Of a stretch of 64,000 nucleotides of DNA, positions 1 to 7,698 are shown in pieces (position 1 is the stretch's first letter; the number at the start of each line of letters is the position of its first letter). Under the pieces are notes generated by a model that was not told where the DNA came from, ran no database searches, and worked only from the letters and a program-made list of their open reading frames with translations. The stretch lies in the NCBI RefSeq assembly GCF_000949475.1, contig NZ_JRHC01000004.1, positions 372,001-436,000 on the forward strand, in the 5' to 3' direction. The DNA comes from Draconibacterium sediminis. Lineage in GTDB: Bacteria; Bacteroidota; Bacteroidia; Bacteroidales; Prolixibacteraceae. A program made the position numbers and the translations under genes.

Positions 1-1
1 T

Positions 2-691
2 TCCATTTTTGTTAAGGTGCACCAATTGCTGGCGGCTTATCATCACGAGGGAATTCCGGTAGGATTGGATAAAAGACTTGAAAAAGATTTGCCGCCCTGG
101 GCTGCGTACACACAAAAAATAAAATGGGCATCCGACGAAAAATCGCAGTCTACTTCTCCTGAAGTCAGTTCGGAAGAATTAATTTCATCGGTGTTTAAAG
201 ACTGCCCCGAAAAAATTACTTTGGTAGCCTTAGGATCGTTAAAAACTTATGCCGAATTGGTAGAACAACATCCGGAATATGCAGACAAAATCGAACGAAT
301 TGTTTGGTACAACAATCCGTATGTCGATACCGATTTTAATGAGTCGGTGTCGCCGGAGAGTTACACTTATTTCAAGCAAAAGAACATTCCGCTGGAAGTG
401 GTAGGGAATAGCACCGATCATTACAATGTTGATGAGGCATACCTAAAAACGATCAAAAACGCAAACTCCAAGTATGCACAACAGATTGCCTGGGTGCACC
501 AACATCCGGAGATTGTTTCGCGAATGCAAGCAGAGCATCTGCAGCTTTGGGATGATCTGGTGGCGCTTTATGTGGCGGTGCCCAATCTATTTCAAACTGA
601 AAAGGCGGGAGGTGAAGTGCGTTATGTAACTGTGCAAAACGATCTGCCCGATGAAGTGGTTAACAAGGCCATTGCTAACATGTTGGAATAG
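2..691 (+). CDS. Nucleoside hydrolase-like protein, C-terminal part (5' end outside window)
   Basis: The open frame runs off the left edge, so only the last 230 residues are visible; an internal GTG at 17 is not needed as a start. The stretch ITLVALGSLKTYAEL resembles the core strand and helix of inosine/uridine-preferring nucleoside hydrolases (the 'TLvalGPLTN' region), followed by a segment like their 'vMGG' strand and then 'FNESVSPES', matching the 'FN..vDPeAA' motif. Such enzymes hydrolyse the N-glycosidic bond of ribonucleosides for salvage. The N-terminal Asp cluster that binds calcium is not in the window, so activity cannot be judged. Family assignment is by motif only. The gene ends before a 160-bp stretch without genes and converges with the dodecin gene. 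Confidence 0.6.
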   Translation, partial: SIFVKVHQLLAAYHHEGIPVGLDKRLEKDLPPWAAYTQKIKWASDEKSQSTSPEVSSEELISSVFKDCPEKITLVALGSLKTYAELVEQHPEYADKIERIVWYNNPYVDTDFNESVSPESYTYFKQKNIPLEVVGNSTDHYNVDEAYLKTIKNANSKYAQQIAWVHQHPEIVSRMQAEHLQLWDDLVALYVAVPNLFQTEKAGGEVRYVTVQNDLPDEVVNKAIANMLE

Positions 692-850
692 GGCAACAAT
701 CCGGCAGTTTAACAACTTTCCTTTTGAGGCGATTTGTATATAAAATGAATTGTTGCTTACAGCCAAAACCATTTGTCTCCCGAAAGCTACTCCGGGAATT
801 GTTTCGGATGCTTCAAGCGTATTCGTTTGGGGAATGTTTCCTGTAACTGA

Positions 851-1060
851 TTAGTTTTCGTACTTAAACGATACTTTTAGTTTTACACGATAACATTCAA
901 TTTCACCTTCGGTAATATGAATGTCCATTTGGCACACTTCTGCAATTCGTAAATCGCGCAATGATTTAGATGCCGTGCTTATGGCATTTTGTGCTGCTTG
1001 CTCCCACGAAACGGGACTGCTTCCAATCAGCTCGACAATTTTGTAAACACTGTTAGGCAT
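851..1060 (-). CDS. Dodecin family protein
   Basis: Sixty-nine residues beginning MPNSVYKIVELIGSSP and ending LKVSFKYEN, with the typical dodecin core 'SWEQAAQNAISTASKSLRDL' and 'AEV..MDI.I..G.I..YRVKLKVSF'. Dodecins are small beta-alpha-beta-beta proteins that form hollow dodecamers storing flavins (riboflavin, FMN) or CoA in the cytoplasm. I chose the ATG at 1060 because it gives the usual family length; an upstream ATG at 1093 would add eleven basic residues not seen in the family. It follows the DoxX-like gene on the same strand after about 140 bp and converges with the nucleoside hydrolase gene. Which ligand it binds cannot be told from sequence. Confidence 0.9.
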   Translation of the reverse strand: MPNSVYKIVELIGSSPVSWEQAAQNAISTASKSLRDLRIAEVCQMDIHITEGEIECYRVKLKVSFKYEN

Positions 1061-1199
1061 AACTTTCGTTTTTTTGGTTATTACTATGTTCAAAATGGTT
1101 TCATTATGTACGAAGCGTAACCATAAATAGTTATACGCACAGCTAACTTTAGCTGAACGTTATAATCAATAAAAACGAACCGAATTAAAGGGGAATGCG

Positions 1200-1571
1200 C
1201 TATAACCTAACAAGGAATAATCGTCCGGCAACAACAAGCAAAAGCAGAACCAAAACGATGATATTAAATATCAGGTCTTTTGTTTCTTTTCTTTTTGAAT
1301 GCACAAAGGTGGCCATAACCATAATAATGGTAAGCCCGATGGCCGCAATGGGGATTAAAATTTCGAGTGTAGAATAAACGCCTGGAAGGAAAAGCCCTAA
1401 TCCGCCCAGCACTTCAAACGCTCCAATTAACCGCAGTCGTTGTTCGGTGAAATCTTCGATCCATTCGAAAACTTTTATCAGGTTGTCTTTGGTCAAAACA
1501 AGTTTCAGCGAACCTGTAGTAAGAAAGAGAGCGGCAATAATAATTTGGATAATCCAGAGCGCTATATTCAT
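1200..1571 (-). CDS. DoxX-like family inner-membrane protein
   Basis: A 123-residue protein with four hydrophobic segments, near residues 5-25, 45-66, 69-89 and 98-118, and short basic loops (for example SKRKETKD). The first segment with 'ALFLTTGSLKL' and the second with 'LRLIGAFEVLGGLGLFLPG' match the DoxX/DoxD-like family (the 'G..Kl' and 'E..GglgLl.p' motifs). Family members are small four-helix membrane proteins, some tied to quinone-dependent redox or oxidative-stress complexes; the role of this one is unknown. It stands upstream of dodecin on the minus strand and could be co-transcribed with it, which is inference from spacing only. Confidence 0.8.
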   Translation of the reverse strand: MNIALWIIQIIIAALFLTTGSLKLVLTKDNLIKVFEWIEDFTEQRLRLIGAFEVLGGLGLFLPGVYSTLEILIPIAAIGLTIIMVMATFVHSKRKETKDLIFNIIVLVLLLLVVAGRLFLVRL

Positions 1572-1723
1572 AGTTACAGTTTTTAATTAGCGTTGAGTTG
1601 TTTATTATTTTAATGGATTAACTGTTAAATAGTAACCCAATATTAATTAAAATGTTGCTTTGTTCTATCAATCCGCTCCTTTTTTTTCAGTCATTTACGA
1701 TTATTTGAGATAAGTGTAAATGT

Positions 1724-2848
1724 TTATTTTCTGTAAACCCAAACTTCCGACCCCGGATTGTCTTCCATATATTTCACTTTTGCAGCATCGGCTTCGCTAA
1801 AAGTTTTGTAGCCGGCAATACCTACAATAAAGAAACGACCTTTTTTCCCAACATGAAAGGCTTCGTATCCTTTTTGCTGCAATTCGAGCAAATAATTATC
1901 GGCATTTTCTTTTACCGAAAAGCTTCCGCCAACCAGGTAATACTTCATCGAGTCCTGTTCTTCAGTCGTCATTTCAACAGCTTCGGGTATGTTTTGTGTG
2001 GTGTCGGCAGCCAACGTCGAGTCTTCTGCGGCTATTAATACCGAGTCTGTTGAGGCAGTATCAACAGCAACCGGTGCTTGTTCAATCGTCAATTCTTCGG
2101 TAGTTTTTGTTGGAGGCAGCATTTCTTCTTCGTCTCCATTGGTGTTGTTAAATCCTTTCAAATAAATAAAAACAGAAACGGCAAGTAAAGGAATAATTAT
2201 GAGCAGAAACAGCCACGGCTTTCTCTTTTTTGCTTCTTTTTCCTTTGTTTGAACTGCTTGTTTTTCTTCTTTTATTTCCGGCTCTTCAACCACCGGCTCT
2301 TTGGTAACAGGTTCTTCTTGCTGTGGTTCGGGCTCTGATACTTCCGGCTCAGCCTTTTGTTGTTCTTCTTCCACAACAGCAGTTTCTTCCTCTGTGGTTT
2401 CAACGGTTTCTTCTTCCGGTATTTCCACAGGCTCGGGCTCGCTTATCGACATGGCGCCAAGGCCAAACGAATCGAGCAGCATATTCTCTTCTTCCGAGGC
2501 CTCAAAAACAATTTCTCCCTGTTCGTTGTGCGAAAGTGTACCCACTCCTTCAACAAAAACCTCGTCGCCTTTGTCGAGTTTAAAAAGCATTTCGTCGCGT
2601 TCTTTTTCAATACGAACCAATGCATTAAAATGCGATATATGCAGTTTTTCGGCAATATGGCCAACCAGTAAACCGTCGTTGTTTTTTAGTTGCCCGTTAA
2701 ACGAAATGGTTTTCGACGGAGGTTTAATCTCGTCGCTCTCATCGCTGATTTCTGCCGGCCGGTATTCCGAGACAAAAGCCCCCAATCCGGGAATGATTAC
2801 AATATCGTGCTGTAACAGAAGTGTGTATATTTCTTTTCCGAAGCTCAC
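1724..2848 (-). CDS. HU-like (CCDC81-type) / SPOR-domain membrane protein
   Basis: About 374 residues. The N-terminus (EIYTLLLQHDIVIIPGLGAF, then an HU-like alpha/beta region to about residue 130) is the prokaryotic HU/CCDC81-like domain found fused to SPOR domains in Bacteroidota. A long Glu/Pro-rich linker follows (roughly 140-210), then a basic stretch and one membrane helix ('PWLFLLIIIPLLAVSVFIYL'), another acidic linker, and a C-terminal SPOR domain from KYYLVGGSFS to WVYRK. SPOR domains bind denuded peptidoglycan at the division septum; the HU-like part should be cytoplasmic. The GTG at 2848 is preferred, because an ATG at 2896 adds a non-homologous hydrophobic lead. The gene is divergent from galE. 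A link between nucleoid and septum is inference. Confidence 0.85.
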   Translation of the reverse strand: MSFGKEIYTLLLQHDIVIIPGLGAFVSEYRPAEISDESDEIKPPSKTISFNGQLKNNDGLLVGHIAEKLHISHFNALVRIEKERDEMLFKLDKGDEVFVEGVGTLSHNEQGEIVFEASEEENMLLDSFGLGAMSISEPEPVEIPEEETVETTEEETAVVEEEQQKAEPEVSEPEPQQEEPVTKEPVVEEPEIKEEKQAVQTKEKEAKKRKPWLFLLIIIPLLAVSVFIYLKGFNNTNGDEEEMLPPTKTTEELTIEQAPVAVDTASTDSVLIAAEDSTLAADTTQNIPEAVEMTTEEQDSMKYYLVGGSFSVKENADNYLLELQQKGYEAFHVGKKGRFFIVGIAGYKTFSEADAAKVKYMEDNPGSEVWVYRK

Positions 2849-2971
2849 TTGAATGAATTTAGGCGGTAAAATTACAAAACAAAGGGTAAACTGCAACTGC
2901 CCAAAAATTAAGTTTTTACAAAAGCCTCCTCAACAAGTGGGCAAAGTGTAGATTTCTGTATCGTTTTTTTC

Positions 2972-2979
2972 TACTTTTG
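2972..2979 (+). promoter_or_regulatory. Likely -7 promoter element of galE
   Basis: TACTTTTG fits the Bacteroidota -7 consensus TAnnTTTG and lies 21 bp before the galE ATG at 3001. A -33 element is not clear: TTTC at 2953-2956 is only 15 bp upstream. Confidence 0.5.
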
Positions 2980-3000
2980 CTGGCTAAATCAATAAAAGTG

Positions 3001-4029
3001 ATGGCAAAAAAGATTTTAGTTACAGGCGGAACCGGGTACATTGGTTCGCACACCGTTGTTGAATTACAGGCTTCGGGCTACGATGTGGTAATTGTCGACG
3101 ACCTTTCAAACTCAAGTATTGATGTACTGGATAACATCGAAAAAATTTCAGGAATAAAACCGGCATTCGAACAGTTTGATTTAGCGGATGCTGCAAAAAC
3201 CGACGAGTTTTTTAGTCGTAATTCCGATATCGAGGCAATTATTCATTTTGCAGCCTCGAAAGCAGTTGGCGAATCGGTACAAAAACCTTTGTTGTACTAC
3301 CGCAACAACCTGATGTCGTTGATGAACCTGCTGGATTGCCAGTTGAAATACAATGTGGCAAATATTGTATTCTCGTCGTCGTGTACGGTCTACGGCCAGC
3401 CTGATGTGTTGCCTGTTACTGAAAATACGCCACGCAAAGACGCCGAGTCGCCATACGGAAACACCAAGCGTGTTAACGAAGATATTTTAAGCGACAGTAT
3501 TGCTGCATTTCCACAGTTAAAAGGAATTGCACTGCGCTATTTTAACCCGATTGGAGCACATCCAACCGCACTGATTGGAGAATTGCCACTGGGCGTACCA
3601 CAAAACCTTGTGCCCTTTATTACGCAAACAGCTGCCGGATTACGCGACGAGCTGAAAGTGTTTGGCGACGATTACGATACGGTTGACGGTTCGGCCGTTC
3701 GCGATTACATTAACGTGGTTGATTTGGCCAAAGCGCACGTGGTAGCTATTGAGCGACTACTGGAAGGCAAAAACAAAAAGAACTACGAAATTTTCAATCT
3801 TGGTACCGGAAATGGTTTGTCGGTGTTGGAGATTGTAAACGGTTTTGAAAAAGCAACCGGTGTTAAACTGAATTATAAAATTGTTGGTCGTCGTGCAGGC
3901 GATATCGAAAAAATTTGGGCCGACACTACTTTTGCCAACGAAGAACTGGGCTGGAAAGCTGAAAAAGGAACAGAAGAAACACTACTTTCGGCCTGGAACT
4001 GGGAGAAAAAAGTGCGTGGAATAAAGTAA
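3001..4029 (+). CDS. galE: UDP-glucose 4-epimerase
   Basis: A 342-residue extended short-chain dehydrogenase that interconverts UDP-glucose and UDP-galactose using tightly bound NAD, feeding the Leloir pathway and surface polysaccharide synthesis. The NAD-binding motif TGGTGYIGSH is at residues 9-18, followed by 'VDDLSNSS', the catalytic Ser/Thr region 'FSSSCTVYG' and the catalytic pair in 'YGNTK' (YxxxK). Family length is about 340. I take the ATG at 3001, which starts MAKKILVTGG, rather than a TTG at 2977; a TAnnTTTG promoter element lies between them. It is monocistronic, with a terminator hairpin directly downstream and a divergent neighbour upstream. Confidence 0.95.
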   Translation: MAKKILVTGGTGYIGSHTVVELQASGYDVVIVDDLSNSSIDVLDNIEKISGIKPAFEQFDLADAAKTDEFFSRNSDIEAIIHFAASKAVGESVQKPLLYYRNNLMSLMNLLDCQLKYNVANIVFSSSCTVYGQPDVLPVTENTPRKDAESPYGNTKRVNEDILSDSIAAFPQLKGIALRYFNPIGAHPTALIGELPLGVPQNLVPFITQTAAGLRDELKVFGDDYDTVDGSAVRDYINVVDLAKAHVVAIERLLEGKNKKNYEIFNLGTGNGLSVLEIVNGFEKATGVKLNYKIVGRRAGDIEKIWADTTFANEELGWKAEKGTEETLLSAWNWEKKVRGIK

Positions 4030-4051
4030 GACAATCATAATTGCATACATT

Positions 4052-4100
4052 TCGCCGGGCGACTTGCAGCTTATGCAGCGTTACCCGGCGATTTTATTTA
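4052..4100 (+). terminator. Terminator-like hairpin after galE
   Basis: TCGCCGGG at 4052-4059 pairs perfectly with CCCGGCGA at 4084-4091, followed by TTTTATTTA. The 24-nt loop is long, so an intrinsic terminator is likely but not certain. Confidence 0.6.
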
Positions 4101-4108
4101 GTGAGGCC

Positions 4109-4178
4109 CAAATTACAGGAGAGAAACGAGCTGTAATTTGATGGTCGAACTAATCCCGGTAGCGGAGCGTATCGGGAT
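4109..4178. repeat. Two intergenic inverted repeats between galE and histidine kinase gene
   Basis: CAAATTACAG (4109-4118) pairs with CTGTAATTTG (4131-4140) across a 12-nt loop. ATCCCG (4153-4158) pairs with CGGGAT (4173-4178). The second resembles CCCGA/TCGGG palindromes seen at 35325, 37913 and 52981 in this window. They lie in the convergent gap and may act as terminators or dispersed repeats. Confidence 0.5.
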
Positions 4179-4259
4179 AAATGAGTTAATACTTCGATGC
4201 TTTCATCGTTATTAAACTACACTCAGTATTGATACCTCGTTAGCTTGCTGCGAGGCAGT

Positions 4260-5546
4260 TCATTTGCCGTTTGTTTGCTGCGGCTGTGGCAGTTCAATGT
4301 AAAAGGTACTTCCTTTTCCGGTAGCTGATTCAACATAAATATTACCCTTAAGTTTTTCGGTAAAATCTTTGCAAATCTTTAGTCCAAGGCCAGTCCCTTT
4401 TTCGTTCCCGGTTCCCGGCAACGATTCGGCAGTACCTTCTCTAAAAATATTCTGCAACTTGTCCGGGTTCATTCCTGTTCCTTCATCTTTAACCGAAATT
4501 ACGGGTGTACCGTTTTCGTTTATTTGGCAATCAATATAAATATTTCCCTTTTCAAACGAATATTTAATGGCATTGGCCAACAGATTGCGCAAAATGGGGC
4601 CAAGGAATTTTTTATCTGTATAAATCGAAAGATCGTCAGGGACCTGGCTAATAATTCGTACACCTTTTAACTCGGCTCTGTTCGAAACCTGGAGACTAAC
4701 CTCCCCGATGATCTTACTCAGTGATACCAGAACAGGATTAAATTTAATCTGGTTGGTTTCGAGCGAAGCCCAGTCGAGTATATTCTGAAGCAGTTCGTCG
4801 GCTTGTTTCGCTGATTGCTGAATATGCGAAAGAAATTGTTGATCCTGCTCTTTTTCCAATCCGGATTCGGTAAGTAATATATCAGAGAAACTCACGATAT
4901 TGCTGTAAAAGCCTCTCAGATCGTGTCCGATAACCGAAAACAATTTGTTTTTTGAGGCGATAAGCTCTCTCAGTTCATTCTCTGCTTTTTTCCTCTCGGT
5001 GATGTCTCTTACATAAACGATCAAACGTTTATCTCCGTTAAGGTTAATAAATTTGGTGTTTATCTCGGTCGGGAAAATCGTCCCGTCCTTTTTTTTGTTT
5101 ACGCGTTCCACATAAACCTCACCCGTTGCCATTTCTTCAGGAATTACATCGGGCAGCATTTCAGCAAATTCATCCGGGACCAGATCTCTTATCGACAGCT
5201 GTAGCATCTCTTCGCGGGTGTAACCAAACATTTTGTGTCCCATGGTATTGCAATCCAAAATTTCCCCACGCTCATTCTCCACATATATTCCATCGAGCGA
5301 CAAATCAATCAGTGTTCTGAATTTAATTTCACTTTCCTGTATGCTTCTGTTTTTTTTCTGGTTCTTGTTAATCAGAAGCGCAATAAAAAATCCGGTAATT
5401 CCACCAAACACGATGGATAATGCCAGGGATGGAAAAGTAAAAGGATTAATTTTTAAGAATAAGAATTGAATGAAAGATAACAGAAAGATTATTGATATAC
5501 CGCTTGTAATCCCTGTAAAAAGTACCGGCTTTGATTTGATTCTCAT
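4260..5546 (-). CDS. Membrane PAS-domain sensor histidine kinase (orphan)
   Basis: A 428-residue kinase. Two membrane helices (about 8-31 and 38-60) with a very short loop between them suggest little periplasmic sensing area. A PAS domain follows (about 68-190; 'IDLSLDGIYVENERGEIL' and the PAC end 'YVRDITERKKAE'), then HisKA with the phospho-acceptor His208 in 'FSVIGHDLRG' and a HATPase_c domain (N321 and N325 in 'NLLANAIKYS', G1 'DEGTG' 354-358, G2 'GTGLG' 384-388). It should autophosphorylate and pass phosphate to a response regulator, but none is encoded nearby. The PAS domain is likely the sensory part; its ligand is unknown. It converges with galE. Confidence 0.92.
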   Translation of the reverse strand: MRIKSKPVLFTGITSGISIIFLLSFIQFLFLKINPFTFPSLALSIVFGGITGFFIALLINKNQKKNRSIQESEIKFRTLIDLSLDGIYVENERGEILDCNTMGHKMFGYTREEMLQLSIRDLVPDEFAEMLPDVIPEEMATGEVYVERVNKKKDGTIFPTEINTKFINLNGDKRLIVYVRDITERKKAENELRELIASKNKLFSVIGHDLRGFYSNIVSFSDILLTESGLEKEQDQQFLSHIQQSAKQADELLQNILDWASLETNQIKFNPVLVSLSKIIGEVSLQVSNRAELKGVRIISQVPDDLSIYTDKKFLGPILRNLLANAIKYSFEKGNIYIDCQINENGTPVISVKDEGTGMNPDKLQNIFREGTAESLPGTGNEKGTGLGLKICKDFTEKLKGNIYVESATGKGSTFYIELPQPQQTNGK

Positions 5547-5780
5547 TAATTTCTTAATTTAAGCGATATAAATATATAATTAATTACCGTATTCCATTCG
5601 TGTCGCTATAGTTGAAACAGATACCTCAATATATCTCTGTTTTTGATTTTTGTTACGGACTCACAACAGCTGTTTAGCAACATTTGCTCACTAAATTATT
5701 TATCGAATTTATTTTATTGACTACATTTATAAGCTCAAACGTCTCATTTTTAAACGATGTAAAACCCAAAATCAATTTCA

Positions 5781-6101
5781 ATGGCGTATTTAAAAGAAGC
5801 ACAAAAGCGCGATTTTGTTAATCAAATGGCAATTATTACCCAGGAGAGTTTCGACCTTATTACAAAACACGGTTTTGATCCTACAAGCCGGATAAATACC
5901 TTAAAAGAAACATTAAAAGAGGCCCGGGATGCTGAAGGCGAACAAATCGATGCCGCTGCCCGGTTAAAAGATGCAACCAGAAAATCGCAGGAGAAGCTTT
6001 CCATAGCTTACAAGGAGGCCTCGAAAACCGTAGAGTTGCTGGCCGGGCTGCTGGGCAAAGACCATCCCCTTATTCAACAAATCAGAAAGATGCGAAAGTA
6101 A
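5781..6101 (+). CDS. Small helical hypothetical protein
   Basis: I do not recognise this 106-residue protein. It is hydrophilic and predicted to be almost wholly helical: residues 3-30, then 'INTLKETLKEARDAEGEQIDAAARLKDATRKSQEKL' rich in Ala, Lys and Glu with coiled-coil character, ending in a basic 'IQQIRKMRK'. No signal peptide or membrane segment is seen. Its coding look (codon use like the neighbours, in-frame ATG after an A-rich leader) supports a real gene. It lies directly before the 21-bp repeat array at 6115-6366 and about 230 bp from the divergent histidine kinase gene. A partnership between the protein and the array is speculation based on position only. Confidence 0.6.
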   Translation: MAYLKEAQKRDFVNQMAIITQESFDLITKHGFDPTSRINTLKETLKEARDAEGEQIDAAARLKDATRKSQEKLSIAYKEASKTVELLAGLLGKDHPLIQQIRKMRK

Positions 6102-6114
6102 CTACCCACTGTTT

Positions 6115-6366
6115 TAACCTGTTCTGATTATTAATCAACCTATTCTGTTTCTGTTTCAACCTAAGATGATTGTAAGTCAACCTAAGTTGATAGCGGACTA
6201 TCTAAAGATGATTGTAAACCAACTATAGTAGGTTTCAAAACAACTAAAGATGAATGTGAATCAACCATGGTCGAATAAGAAACAACTAAGGTAGATATAA
6301 AACCAACCAAAGATGATTAAGAGCCAACTATAGTTGATAGAGAATCAGCCTTGGTATGTGCCGTGT
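6115..6366. repeat. Array of 12 degenerate 21-bp units with palindromic CAAC-N4-GTTG cores
   Basis: Twelve units of exactly 21 bp with no indels begin at 6115, 6136, 6157, 6178, 6199, 6220, 6241, 6262, 6283, 6304, 6325 and 6346. Each opens with a 12-mer close to CAAC-N4-G(T/A)TG. Examples are caacctaagttg (6178), caactaaagatg (6241), caaccatggtcg (6262), caaccaaagatg (6304) and the perfect palindrome caactatagttg (6325). The other nine bases are A-rich and variable. 21 bp is two helical turns, so the sites would lie on one face of DNA. There is no open frame through it: on the minus strand it reads as a heptad of the form S-[ST]-[LIM]-V-x-x-x, but with several TAG/TAA stops. The array fills nearly all of the 344-bp gap before rfbB. 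Confidence 0.85.
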
Positions 6367-6396
6367 CATCCTTCATCTTTTTCTTGTTGAAGTATT

Positions 6397-6426
6397 TTTC
6401 TATATCTGGCGAAAAGCCTACTTTTG
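6397..6426 (+). promoter_or_regulatory. rfbB promoter
   Basis: TTTC at 6397-6400, 18 bp, then TACTTTTG at 6419-6426: a good match to the Bacteroidota -33/-7 pattern. It lies 19 bp before the rfbB ATG and 30 bp after the end of the 21-bp array, so the array sits where upstream regulators would bind. Confidence 0.7.
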
Positions 6427-6445
6427 ATTTTCAAAATAATAAAAG

Positions 6446-7501
6446 ATGAACAAGACAATATTAATTACCGGAGGTGCAGGATTTATTGGATCTCACGTGG
6501 TTCGTTTATTTGTAAATAACTACCCTGATTACAAAATTGTAAACCTCGATAAACTGACTTACGCAGGTAATCTTAATAATTTAAAAGATATTGAAGACCA
6601 ACCCAATTACGAATTTGTAAAGGGCGATATTGTTGACAGTGAGTTTATTCAGCAACTGTTTGAAGAGCGTCAGTTCGACGGGGTGATTCACCTGGCAGCT
6701 GAGTCGCATGTTGATCGTTCGATTTCGAACCCGACCGAATTTGTTTTTACCAACGTTATTGGCACAGTTAATTTGCTGAACGCTGCAAAACATATCTGGA
6801 AGGATAATTTCGAAGGCAAACGTTTCTACCATATTTCAACCGATGAGGTTTATGGTTCGTTGGGCGAAGAAGGTATGTTCACTGAAAAAACCGCATACGA
6901 TCCGCATAGTCCGTACTCGGCATCAAAAGCCAGTTCCGATCATTTTGTGCGTGCCTATAACGATACTTTTGGTGTGCCGGCGGTTATTTCAAACTGCTCG
7001 AATAATTATGGTTCGTTTCAGTTTCCCGAGAAATTAATTCCGCTTTTTATTCACAACATAAAAAACAACAAACCGCTGCCGGTTTATGGTAAAGGCGAAA
7101 ACATTCGCGACTGGCTGTGGGTGGTTGATCATGCCCGGGCCATCGATGTAATTTACCATAAAGGCGTAACTGGAGAAACCTACAATATTGGTGGTTTTAA
7201 TGAATGGACAAACATTGACCTGATTCGGGTGATGTGCCGCAAAATGGATGAAAAGCTGGGCCGCCCGGAAGGCGAATCGGAAAAGCTGATTACCTATGTG
7301 AAAGACCGCGCCGGCCACGATTTGCGTTACGCCATTGATGCCACCAAAATTAAAAACGAACTGGGCTGGGAGCCATCGTTGCAGTTTGAAGAAGGTATTG
7401 AATTGACCATCGACTGGTACCTCGAAAATACCGCATGGCTCGAGAATGTAACTTCGGGCGACTACCAGAAATACTACGAGCAACAGTACGAAATAAGATA
7501 A
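6446..7501 (+). CDS. rfbB: dTDP-glucose 4,6-dehydratase
   Basis: A 351-residue short-chain dehydrogenase that converts dTDP-glucose to dTDP-4-keto-6-deoxyglucose, the second step of dTDP-rhamnose synthesis for surface polysaccharides. The NAD-binding motif TGGAGFIGSH is at residues 7-16; the substrate/catalytic region 'HISTDEVYGSLG' with the Thr-Asp-Glu triad and 'YSASKASSDH' (YxxxK) follow, then 'RDWLWVVDHA', typical of the family. Length is normal. The usual partners rfbA, rfbC and rfbD are not adjacent, so this copy stands alone. It has its own promoter directly after the 21-bp array and two strong terminators behind it. Confidence 0.95.
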   Translation: MNKTILITGGAGFIGSHVVRLFVNNYPDYKIVNLDKLTYAGNLNNLKDIEDQPNYEFVKGDIVDSEFIQQLFEERQFDGVIHLAAESHVDRSISNPTEFVFTNVIGTVNLLNAAKHIWKDNFEGKRFYHISTDEVYGSLGEEGMFTEKTAYDPHSPYSASKASSDHFVRAYNDTFGVPAVISNCSNNYGSFQFPEKLIPLFIHNIKNNKPLPVYGKGENIRDWLWVVDHARAIDVIYHKGVTGETYNIGGFNEWTNIDLIRVMCRKMDEKLGRPEGESEKLITYVKDRAGHDLRYAIDATKIKNELGWEPSLQFEEGIELTIDWYLENTAWLENVTSGDYQKYYEQQYEIR

Positions 7502-7514
7502 TTTGAAGAGGCTG

Positions 7515-7553
7515 GTGATACTATCACTACAAGTGATAGTATCACTAATTTTT
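7515..7553 (+). terminator. Terminator of rfbB (13-bp perfect stem)
   Basis: GTGATACTATCAC at 7515-7527 pairs perfectly with GTGATAGTATCAC at 7533-7545 around the loop TACAA, followed by TAATTTTTT. Each arm is itself nearly palindromic. Confidence 0.85.
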
Positions 7554-7566
7554 TATGAAAAATCAG

Positions 7567-7602
7567 AAAAGGAGATACAACATTATGTCTCCTTTTTTGT
7601 TT
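7567..7602 (+). terminator. Second terminator after rfbB
   Basis: AAAAGGAGA at 7567-7575 pairs with TCTCCTTTT at 7588-7596, followed by TTGTTTTTG. It forms a tandem back-up of the preceding terminator. Confidence 0.75.
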
Positions 7603-7698
7603 TTGTATTTAAAGTATTTGAATGCAAAATTGATTGTCGTAACTTGTACAAACACAAAAATTTCGTTCTCAAAACATACAAAATTTAAAAGAATAAAC

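Noticed and set aside
2301-2852. Ser-rich plus-strand open frame
   Set aside because: Antisense shadow of the Glu-rich HU/SPOR gene; Ser runs mirror its Glu codons.
6115-6366. CRISPR-like array
   Set aside because: Units are contiguous and degenerate with no constant repeat plus unique spacer; no cas genes nearby.
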